Below are positions 6,961 to 12,072 of a stretch of 12,072 bases of DNA, piece after piece (positions within the stretch are counted from its first letter, which is position 1; each line of letters starts with the position of its first letter). The position numbers were made by a program, and so were the translations under genes. The stretch spans positions 1 through 12,072 of the forward strand of contig JANYIK010000130.1 of NCBI GenBank assembly GCA_025362115.1, given 5' to 3'. The notes beneath the pieces are model-generated. The model was not told the origin of the DNA. It ran no database searches and was given only the letters and a program-made list of their open reading frames with translations. This stretch comes from Methylophilaceae bacterium (lineage in GTDB: Bacteria; Pseudomonadota; Gammaproteobacteria; Burkholderiales; Methylophilaceae).

Positions 6961-7645
6961 GAGGCTTTCCTTTTTTAGTAAGTTTTGGAGTTGATTGAGT
7001 GACTTTAGATTTTTTCTTTGATGCCGCTTTGCCCATAGAGAGCTTTGCCTCCGCTAATAGTGGCAAGGGCAATTTTTCTGCTAGCACAGGGGTATCCAGT
7101 ATGTGTGCAGTATGTATCACCGTGAATTCCTTGGGTACGTCCTTAAGCTTGGCTATCGTTGCGGTTGGGCTCTCACTGATTTGCTGCAGTACCTCGAAAC
7201 CTTTGACCACGCGGCCAAACACCGTATAACCCTCAAGTCCAGCTTCCCTTTTGTAATAGTTCAAAAAACGGTTGTCCGTCAGATTCACAAAAAATTGTGA
7301 AGTTGCGCTATCCGGCGCATAGCCACGCGCCATGGCGACAGTTCCCAGATCGTTAGAAAGGCCGTTATTGGACTCATTGGCAATAGGAGACCAAGTGGAC
7401 TTGGCTTCCAAGCTTTCGGTAAGCCCGCCGCCTTGTACTACAAAATTTTTGATGGTGCGATGAAATACCGTGCCAGTGTAAAAGCCGTTGTTGACGTACT
7501 TCAGAAAGTTTTCCACTGACACCGGTGCCTTGTCTGGGTAGAGCTCCAGCACAAAATTCCCGCGGCTAGTCTCAAACTCTACCTGCGGATTAGCTGCAAG
7601 CGTGTTGGCGCAGCAGAACAAAAGCACTAGCACGAAAAAACGCAT
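6953..7645 (-). CDS. Periplasmic cyclophilin-type peptidyl-prolyl isomerase with basic C-terminal tail
   Basis: A 230-residue cyclophilin with an N-terminal signal peptide (hydrophobic to about residue 18, NTLAA before NPQV), so it is predicted to assist folding in the periplasm like PpiA. The cyclophilin core spans about 20-185, with FHRTIKNFVVQGGG at 61-74, NESNNGLSN near 90-98, MARGYAPDSATSQFFV near 105-120, FLNYY and GYTVFGRVV. In the first motif the catalytic Arg (FHR) and the Gln (QGGG) are kept. The core is followed by a tail (about 200-230) with some eleven Lys or Arg in thirty residues, unusual for a plain PpiA. Its ATG overlaps the L,D-transpeptidase stop by one base (TGATG), so translation is probably coupled. 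The symbol is withheld because this class has several exported members. Confidence 0.9.
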   Translation of the reverse strand: MRFFVLVLLFCCANTLAANPQVEFETSRGNFVLELYPDKAPVSVENFLKYVNNGFYTGTVFHRTIKNFVVQGGGLTESLEAKSTWSPIANESNNGLSNDLGTVAMARGYAPDSATSQFFVNLTDNRFLNYYKREAGLEGYTVFGRVVKGFEVLQQISESPTATIAKLKDVPKEFTVIHTAHILDTPVLAEKLPLPLLAEAKLSMGKAASKKKSKVTQSTPKLTKKGKPRG

Positions 7646-8868
7646 CAGGCCGCGCCTTCATACAAAATCTTCCAGTGTCCCTCTTCCAACTGCCAATACT
7701 GGCGCTTACGCATCTTGTGGCTAAACTGGTCGGCTTGGTAGTCCTGATTAAAATTGACCACAACCATCGGCTTGGAGCTATTGGGATAGCGGAAAACGCT
7801 GATGTCGGACAGATTCACTTTAATCGATGTCTTGTCTTGCTGCACCCGGCGTTTATGCACCGCCCATGACTCAAAATTCATGTCTTCGCTAAAGAAATCG
7901 TGTGCGTAGTGGCTGAGGTAAGTCTCGGTCTTTTTGCTTTGCCAATCGCTACGCCATTGCTCAACAGCGCTCAGCAAACTCGCTCGTTGTTCCGAGGAAG
8001 TGGTGGGAGCTTCGTTTTCCGCCAAAATCACAATGGGAGTGTTGCCATTTTTCAGGATAGGTGCCAATGATTCAATATCCACATTGGTCAACACCACGCA
8101 GCCATCCGAAGCATAAGGCGGGCGACTGAAAGTTTCCTTAGGCGTGCCATGCAACCAGATACCATGGCCACTTTTACCTTGTCTCTTGTCCCATTCATTA
8201 GGGTAATTGAGTGGATAGGCGGCGATGCCATAAAGATCTGGTAACTTTTCTTTGGCTAGCTGCGTACCGCTAAAATAAACGCCTAGTGGAGTTTTCTTGT
8301 CACCTTCTTTTTGCTTCACGGTGCCGTTTTTACCCACCGTTACATAGTAGTCGGAAACGTAGGTTGGCTTGCCGTTATCGTTGCGATACAAATAAAGTCG
8401 TGATTTGACCGTATCCACCACAATAGCGTTGCGCTGGGTGCTGTCCAACTGCCACACCACGTCCGGCTGCTCAGGAGCTTGGGCTAGGTAATGCTCTAAC
8501 CGTACTTGCGCCTCTTGCTTAAGATCGGCGATTTCGTCGCTGGGGGCGTTGGCCGCCGCGCCAAAACTCAATACCTGATGCGCCTTAGCTTGCAATAAAT
8601 CGCCGCGTACCAAGTAAGCTAGTTTGAAATTGGGAACCGCTGTGATGACTTGGTCAATGTTGCTCTGTGCCTCATTCAGCTTGCCTTGCGTGATTTCCAG
8701 CAGACTTTTCACCAACAGATTTTCGATATCACGTGGCGTGTTTTTGATGATGGACACCAAACTGCTGGACGAGTGCTCTGCCCGATACACGGCCGTGGCA
8801 TTCCACGACACCAGTAGTGTGGTCAGTAGAACTAGGGTTGTCCTTCGCTTCATTGCCTTTCGTCTCAT
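7645..8868 (-). CDS. L,D-transpeptidase (YkuD family) with C-terminal NTF2-like domain
   Basis: Periplasmic enzyme of the YkuD family, which forms 3-3 crosslinks in peptidoglycan or attaches proteins to it. The 407-residue protein has a signal peptide (basic MKRR, hydrophobic to about 20, NATA), a helical N-terminal part at about 35-130 that reads like degenerate TPR, and a YkuD domain at about 145-285. The active-site motif is complete: H235 and H240 (GHGIWLHG) and S254, D255, G256, C257, with C257 the expected nucleophile. Residues about 297-407 form an NTF2-like domain, with W305, W309, the YLSHYAHDF segment and FNQDYQAD. It resembles the C-terminal domain of the neighbouring TPR protein. 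NTF2-like domains occur in some other L,D-carboxypeptidases and transpeptidases, where they may guide substrate binding. The ATG shares ATGA with the preceding stop; a second ATG five codons later is a weaker choice. Confidence 0.93.
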   Translation of the reverse strand: MRRKAMKRRTTLVLLTTLLVSWNATAVYRAEHSSSSLVSIIKNTPRDIENLLVKSLLEITQGKLNEAQSNIDQVITAVPNFKLAYLVRGDLLQAKAHQVLSFGAAANAPSDEIADLKQEAQVRLEHYLAQAPEQPDVVWQLDSTQRNAIVVDTVKSRLYLYRNDNGKPTYVSDYYVTVGKNGTVKQKEGDKKTPLGVYFSGTQLAKEKLPDLYGIAAYPLNYPNEWDKRQGKSGHGIWLHGTPKETFSRPPYASDGCVVLTNVDIESLAPILKNGNTPIVILAENEAPTTSSEQRASLLSAVEQWRSDWQSKKTETYLSHYAHDFFSEDMNFESWAVHKRRVQQDKTSIKVNLSDISVFRYPNSSKPMVVVNFNQDYQADQFSHKMRKRQYWQLEEGHWKILYEGAA

Positions 8869-9833
8869 TTACCCGCTTCTTCGCGCTCAATCACCCAAGA
8901 GTTGGCAGATTGTCGCAGATATAGCACTTTACGGGTACGCTTTACAACCTCTCCAGCGCGGTAATCCTGCTTAAACGCCACAGTTGCTCGGTTGCCCTGA
9001 ATGCTCACTTTGGGCGCTTCCACTCTGACCTTAATGATAGAGGGACGGCTGATACGCTCTTTACGGCCTTTCGCCCATTCAGCTCGCGGTTCACCATTAG
9101 GCGTTTTGAAATCTTGCGCGTAATAAGCCAAATAAGCGGGTACATCCTTGGCCGACCAAGCTTTCGCCCAACCTTGAACAGCATCCATCACCGTATTTCG
9201 CTGGTCAACCGCTACAGGTAGTGCTACAGGTGGTTTAACGGGTTTGGCTATCACCGTTGCTGGTGGCGGTGGCAAAGGTGGTGGAGATGGTGGTTTGGGT
9301 TTATCTACGGGGACCACAAGTCCGGGTAAAAACTGTGGTATTGGTTTCGCCGCCACATGTACCGCACCTGTAGGCACGATCTCTTTAATCAGCACCAATT
9401 TGGGTGTTGGTGGTGCTTTGCTATGGTTCACCTGCAAAGCCTTGTCATACGCGTCGCTCGCCATCTTGGCGTAGAGACCCCCTAGATTTTCATGTGCAGT
9501 AGCGTAGCTAGGATGGGTCTTCAGTGCGGCTTCCAGAGCTAGTCTAGCTTTATCATACTGACCCTTTTCCATATAAATCACCGCCATATTATTGTACGGC
9601 TCTGGCCACTCCGGATGTTTTTTGGTTAACTCTGTAAAAATTTTCAGCGCTTCGTCGCTGTCGTTTTGCTGGGCAAGAATCACTCCTTGCCGAAACTCGG
9701 CTTGCGACGATTGGCTTTCATCGCCTAGGCCTAAAATTTGTTTTAGATCATTAGCATAAGCCGTATTTCCTAAATTACTAAGTCCAAAAACGAGCAGCAT
9801 ACAGCAAGGCCAAAAGGCAAGGGCACGGTTCAT
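8865..9833 (-). CDS. Exported TPR protein with proline-rich linker and C-terminal NTF2-like domain
   Basis: A 322-residue exported protein of unknown exact function, first in the envelope operon. A signal peptide (MNRALAFWPCCMLLVFGLS to about AYA at 25-27) is followed by about three TPR repeats at 44-140; AEFRQGVILAQQ, EPYNNMAVIYMEKGQY and ATAHENLGGLYAKM are typical helices. A proline and alanine rich linker spans about 160-208, with a PPPLPPPP run at 185-192. An NTF2-like domain follows at about 215-320, with W222, W226, the YLAYYAQDF segment and FKQDYRAG. The last domain aligns by eye with that of the L,D-transpeptidase next door, which suggests the two proteins share a ligand or act as partners on peptidoglycan. 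The start has no good ribosome site, only a distant GAAGAA. The stop overlaps the next ATG by 4 bases. Confidence 0.85.
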   Translation of the reverse strand: MNRALAFWPCCMLLVFGLSNLGNTAYANDLKQILGLGDESQSSQAEFRQGVILAQQNDSDEALKIFTELTKKHPEWPEPYNNMAVIYMEKGQYDKARLALEAALKTHPSYATAHENLGGLYAKMASDAYDKALQVNHSKAPPTPKLVLIKEIVPTGAVHVAAKPIPQFLPGLVVPVDKPKPPSPPPLPPPPATVIAKPVKPPVALPVAVDQRNTVMDAVQGWAKAWSAKDVPAYLAYYAQDFKTPNGEPRAEWAKGRKERISRPSIIKVRVEAPKVSIQGNRATVAFKQDYRAGEVVKRTRKVLYLRQSANSWVIEREEAGK

Positions 9834-9835
9834 CG

Positions 9836-9844
9836 TGGTATAAT
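9836..9844 (+). promoter_or_regulatory. cysS: Extended -10 promoter element, candidate cysS promoter
   Basis: TGG followed by TATAAT at 9839-9844 is a perfect -10 with the upstream TG of an extended -10 element. No recognisable -35 lies 16-18 bp upstream, which extended -10 promoters tolerate. Transcription would start near 9851 and give a cysS leader of about 87 bases. The element sits directly beside the start codon of the divergent TPR gene (9831-9833). Confidence 0.5.
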
Positions 9845-9864
9845 TTCTTCAGATTACGAGCCAC

Positions 9865-9893
9865 GAATTCTATCAAAAATTGCCATAGAATTC
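9865..9893. repeat. Perfect 9-bp inverted repeat in the divergent promoter region (possible operator)
   Basis: The arms GAATTCTAT (9865-9873) and ATAGAATTC (9885-9893) are exact reverse complements separated by 11 bp, a centre-to-centre spacing of 20 bp, or about two helical turns. The repeat lies between the cysS -10 element and the cysS start and covers the -10 and -35 of the opposite promoter. That position suits a dimeric regulator acting on both directions, although an A+T rich region can give such a repeat by chance. Confidence 0.4.
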
Positions 9894-9895
9894 AA
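9867..9895 (-). promoter_or_regulatory. Candidate sigma-70 promoter of the five-gene envelope operon
   Basis: On the minus strand TTGAAT (9890-9895) and TAGAAT (9867-9872) are separated by exactly 17 bp. Transcription would start near 9860, leaving a short leader of about 27 bases before the TPR gene. This is the only good promoter-like pair found upstream of the operon. The -10 and -35 each overlap one arm of a perfect inverted repeat. Confidence 0.5.
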
Positions 9896-9937
9896 AAAAT
9901 CTCCAAAAAATTCAAGTAGTTCCTTTCTTTCTTCATT

Positions 9938-11293
9938 ATGCTCAAACTATATAACACCCTATCCCGCGAAAAAGAGACATTCACACCGATAGAGCCCGGC
10001 AAAGTCCGCATGTATGTCTGCGGCATGACAGTTTATGACTATTGTCATCTCGGACACGCACGGGTGATGGTAGTGTTTGATATGGTGACACGCTGGTTGC
10101 GCGCGAGCGGCTGGGATGTGAACTATGTGCGTAACATCACTGACATTGACGACAAAATCATCGCGCGAGCCGCAGAAAATAACGAGAGCATAGGCTCACT
10201 TACGCAGCGTTTTATTGATGCCATGGATACCGATTCTGCGGCTTTGGGCGTGCTGCGCCCAGATGCCGAACCACGCGCCACGCAACACGTGGATGGCATG
10301 ATCAACATGATCCAGCGCCTAATCGAGCGTGGCTTGGCCTATGTAGGCACAAATGCCGATGTATTCTATTCGGTGCGTGACTTCAAGAACTACGGCAAAC
10401 TCTCCGGTAAATCCTTGGAAGATTTACGTGCCGGAGAGCGCGTAGAGATAGAAACTGCCAAACGCGACCCACTGGATTTCGTGTTGTGGAAATCCGCCAA
10501 ACCCGGGGAGCCAGCGTGGAAATCTCCTTGGGGTGCTGGTCGCCCAGGCTGGCACATTGAATGCTCTGTGATGAGCGAGCACCATCTGGGTGACCATTTC
10601 GACATCCACGGCGGTGGCGCTGACTTGCAGTTTCCGCATCACGAAAACGAAATCGCCCAAAGCGAAGGCGCACACGGCTGCGACTTTGTAAATTATTGGA
10701 TGCACAACGGCTTTGTGCGCGTGGACGACGAAAAAATGTCCAAATCGCTGGGCAACTTCTTCACTATTCGCGAAGTGCTGAAGAAATACGATGCCGAAGT
10801 ACTGCGCTTCTTCATCCTGCGCGCCCATTATCGCAGCCCACTCAACTACTCCGACAAACATCTGGATGACGCGAAGCAAGGACTTACCCGCCTGTACACC
10901 GCACTACGCGGAGTCACTGCCAAAACCACAGCCATAGATTGGGATGCCCCCCACCCGGCACGTTTCAAAGCCGCCATAGATGACGATTTCAACACACCAG
11001 AAGCCTTCGCCGTGCTGTTCGATTTAGCCAATGGAGTAAACAAAACTCAGTCTACGAAAGACGCAGGATTACTACAATCGTTGGCGGGGGTTTTGGGGCT
11101 ATTGCAGCAATCACCAGAAGCGTTCTTACAAGGTGGTAATTTCGAACTAGACGTGGACGGCATGATTGCTCAACGCGCCGCCGCCAAGCAAGCCAAAAAC
11201 TTCGCCGATGCTGACCGTATTCGCAAAGAGTTGTCAGAAGCTGGCATCGTGTTGGAAGATACGCCACAAGGCACTACTTGGAGACGCGCCTGA
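9938..11293 (+). CDS. cysS: Cysteinyl-tRNA synthetase
   Basis: Class I aminoacyl-tRNA synthetase that charges tRNA-Cys in the cytoplasm. The 451-residue protein has the HIGH motif as HLGH at 37-40 and KMSKS at 266-270. The zinc ligands C28, C209, H234 and E238 sit at the positions known in E. coli CysRS and give the enzyme its selectivity for cysteine. The WHIECS and FPHHENEIAQSEG segments are family hallmarks. Length is close to the usual 460. The ATG at 9938 is preceded by a pyrimidine tract (TTCCTTTCTTTCTTC) with no Shine-Dalgarno sequence, so initiation may depend on ribosomal protein S1 and the unstructured leader. It is transcribed alone, divergent from the envelope operon, and followed by a small inverted repeat and a separately promoted tRNA gene. 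Confidence 0.97.
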   Translation: MLKLYNTLSREKETFTPIEPGKVRMYVCGMTVYDYCHLGHARVMVVFDMVTRWLRASGWDVNYVRNITDIDDKIIARAAENNESIGSLTQRFIDAMDTDSAALGVLRPDAEPRATQHVDGMINMIQRLIERGLAYVGTNADVFYSVRDFKNYGKLSGKSLEDLRAGERVEIETAKRDPLDFVLWKSAKPGEPAWKSPWGAGRPGWHIECSVMSEHHLGDHFDIHGGGADLQFPHHENEIAQSEGAHGCDFVNYWMHNGFVRVDDEKMSKSLGNFFTIREVLKKYDAEVLRFFILRAHYRSPLNYSDKHLDDAKQGLTRLYTALRGVTAKTTAIDWDAPHPARFKAAIDDDFNTPEAFAVLFDLANGVNKTQSTKDAGLLQSLAGVLGLLQQSPEAFLQGGNFELDVDGMIAQRAAAKQAKNFADADRIRKELSEAGIVLEDTPQGTTWRRA

Positions 11294-11297
11294 TCGA

Positions 11298-11320
11298 AGG
11301 CACGGGCTGGCGGCGTGCCT
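11298..11320 (+). repeat. Inverted repeat just after cysS (weak terminator candidate)
   Basis: AGGCACG (11298-11304) and CGTGCCT (11314-11320) are perfect 7-bp arms around a 9-base loop, starting 5 bases after the cysS stop. The position fits a cysS terminator, but the sequence after the stem (AATTGAG) lacks a run of T, so intrinsic termination would be weak. Confidence 0.4.
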
Positions 11321-11334
11321 AATTGAGATTTGCC

Positions 11335-11362
11335 TTGTTGAACAACGCACTTTTGGTATAAT
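11335..11362 (+). promoter_or_regulatory. tRNA-Arg promoter with GC-rich discriminator
   Basis: TTGTTG at 11335-11340 and TATAAT at 11357-11362 are spaced 16 bp apart, with TGG just upstream of the -10. The bases after the -10 (TGCGCCC) form a GC-rich discriminator, the hallmark of stable-RNA promoters under stringent control. Transcription would start near 11369, about 42 bases before the mature tRNA. Confidence 0.7.
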
Positions 11363-11410
11363 TGCGCCCTTTCGCAAGTCTAGGTCATTCAGACAAGCAA
11401 TAAAAAACAC

Positions 11411-11487
11411 GCGCCCGTAGCTCAGCTGGATAGAGTACTTGGCTACGAACCAAGGGGTCAGGAGTTCGAATCTCTTCGGGCGCGCCA
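11411..11487 (+). tRNA. tRNA-Arg (anticodon ACG)
   Basis: A 77-base tRNA with CCA encoded. The acceptor stem pairs GCGCCCG with CGGGCGC, followed by the discriminator G and CCA. The D arm contains AGCTCAGCTGGATAGAGT, and the anticodon stem CTTGG/CCAAG encloses the loop CTACGAA, giving anticodon ACG. The T arm has the GTTCGAATC loop. In bacteria the A34 of this tRNA is normally edited to inosine by TadA to read CGU, CGC and CGA. It has its own promoter, and its 3' end is the probable attachment site of the element carrying the adjacent integrase gene. Confidence 0.97.
11461..11487. other. Probable attachment site (att) of an integrated element at the tRNA-Arg 3' end
   Basis: A tyrosine recombinase gene ends 14 bases beyond the tRNA 3' end. 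Elements of this kind recombine in the T-arm and acceptor 3' half and rebuild the tRNA sequence, so the crossover core should lie about here. The exact core cannot be defined without the other end of the element, which is outside the window. Confidence 0.5.
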
Positions 11488-11496
11488 AATAAAACA

Positions 11497-11530
11497 AGTG
11501 GTTAGATACATATGTGTCTGGCCGCTTTTT
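11497..11530 (+). terminator. Intrinsic terminator of the tRNA-Arg transcript
   Basis: AGTGGTTAGATACA (11497-11510) pairs over 14 positions with TGTGTCTGGCCGCT (11513-11526), using four G-U wobbles and a tight loop, and is followed at once by a T run (11526-11530). As RNA the hairpin forms well only from the plus strand; the minus-strand copy would have A-C mismatches at the wobbles. The integrase stop codon lies inside the left arm. Confidence 0.65.
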
Positions 11531-12072
11531 CTTTGCTTGGGGAGTTTATGGGGAGTTTCTTCTCCATAGATTCCCTAGCAATCATTGAGAGGCTACGGTT
11601 TGTTCGATTGCGCTGATCAGTGATTAGATTTAGCGCTGTCACAAGTTCAATAGCCTGAGCTACCGAGTAGTGAGCAGTCATGCCTTGCCGAGTATGCCAA
11701 AGTATGTCTGCAATCGTTTCTTCCCGTACTTCAGCCTCTCGCAATCGCATTCCCACTGTATGACGCAGATCATGCACGTGCAGACCAGCCAAATTAGCTA
11801 ATCGACGCGCCCTTTGCCATGCAGAATTGTTCATGGTTCCTACTCTGTGCCCTCTATAGGTAAACACGTATTCGGGATGCTCACCGCGTTGTGCTTCTAT
11901 AATTGACTGCGCAATAGAATTGCAAACCATAAAGCGACTACTCTTCCTACCCTTCACACCTTTCCGTGGTATCACGAATACTGAAACCGCGAGCTCGGGA
12001 ACAGATATTTCCCATTCCCATTTCAAACCACATACCACTTCGTCTGTTGACGCGCATCCAAAATTGACCATC
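11502..12072 (-). CDS. Tyrosine recombinase (phage-type integrase), C-terminal part, possibly inactive
   Basis: Partial gene whose 5' part lies beyond the window; the Met at 12069-12071 is within the catalytic domain and is not a start. The visible 189 residues contain VCGLKWEWEISVPEL, the beta segment VFTYRG, the HxxR motif H100-DL-R103, H126 and the presumed nucleophile Y135 (AHYS). The family resembles phage and island integrases that usually read GCRxxEV or GLRxxEL before the CGLKW segment. Here the text is GCASTDEVV, so the first catalytic Arg is missing and two residues are extra. The usual LGH is LWH (residues 124-126). Both changes suggest decay, though a fold could survive. The gene runs toward the tRNA and ends 14 bases from it, as in elements inserted at tRNA 3' ends. 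I infer that an element, intact or remnant, extends to the right. Confidence 0.85.
   Translation of the reverse strand, partial: MVNFGCASTDEVVCGLKWEWEISVPELAVSVFVIPRKGVKGRKSSRFMVCNSIAQSIIEAQRGEHPEYVFTYRGHRVGTMNNSAWQRARRLANLAGLHVHDLRHTVGMRLREAEVREETIADILWHTRQGMTAHYSVAQAIELVTALNLITDQRNRTNRSLSMIARESMEKKLPINSPSKEKAARHICI
11538..11558. repeat. Short tandem direct repeat near the element end
   Basis: TGGGGAGTTT occurs at 11538-11547 and again at 11549-11558, an 11-bp period. It lies within the last codons of the integrase gene (encoding the KLPINSPSK segment) and about 50 bases from the tRNA end. Helically phased short repeats beside an attachment site are typical of integrase arm-type or excision-factor sites, but the protein repeat may be the only cause. 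Confidence 0.4.

Noticed and set aside
11234..11497. Minus-strand 87-codon reading frame antisense to the tRNA, beginning MFYLARPKRFELLTPWF
   Set aside because: The PKRFELLTPWF-type peptide is the reverse complement of a tRNA T arm and anticodon region and is a well-known spurious prediction; the rest is antisense to cysS.
1..12072. CRISPR array, toxin-antitoxin pair, defence island or riboswitch
   Set aside because: No spaced repeats, small paired genes, defence-family proteins or recognisable aptamer structure were seen; the only accessory DNA is the integrase edge on the right.

Overview
The window reads as a conserved chromosomal stretch of a Gram-negative proteobacterium, ending on the right in the edge of an integrated mobile element. 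LpxH (lipid A synthesis), ClpA and several exported periplasmic proteins show the Gram-negative envelope. Gene content and the style of the proteins suggest a betaproteobacterium of the Nitrosomonadales or Methylophilaceae/Gallionellaceae kind; this is inference from recognition, not a computed placement.

Layout. (1) Bases 1-2865, plus strand: the 3' part of clpA, an exported single-HKD phospholipase D-like nuclease starting inside the clpA tail, ribH and nusB. The four are packed without room for internal promoters. (2) 2951-4636, plus strand: a stand-alone GAF plus HD-GYP protein, a likely cyclic di-GMP phosphodiesterase, with a long helical insertion in its catalytic domain. (3) 4646-5745: a minus-strand thioredoxin-like [2Fe-2S] ferredoxin and a plus-strand exported Sel1-repeat protein. 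They are divergent with only 2 bp between start codons. (4) 9833 down to 5738, minus strand: a five-gene envelope operon in which every junction overlaps. It encodes an exported TPR protein with an NTF2-like domain, an L,D-transpeptidase with the same kind of C-terminal domain, a periplasmic cyclophilin, a cytoplasmic cyclophilin (PpiB) and LpxH. (5) 9938-11293, plus strand: cysS, divergent from that operon across a 104-bp region that holds promoter-like elements for both directions and a perfect 9-bp inverted repeat. (6) 11335-11530: a strong tRNA-type promoter, tRNA-Arg(ACG) with encoded CCA, and a hairpin terminator. (7) 11502-12072, minus strand: the C-terminal part of a tyrosine recombinase ending 14 bases from the tRNA 3' end, the classic arrangement of an element inserted at a tRNA gene.

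How the genes work together. Region 4 groups peptidoglycan crosslinking, periplasmic folding and lipid A synthesis and looks like an envelope-assembly unit. Regions 1 and 5 are housekeeping: proteolysis, riboflavin, rRNA antitermination and tRNA charging. The only accessory DNA is the element edge at the right. Its integrase lacks the usual first catalytic arginine, in a way that looks like compensating small indels. No defence system, CRISPR array or complete new system is visible; the body of the inserted element lies beyond the window.
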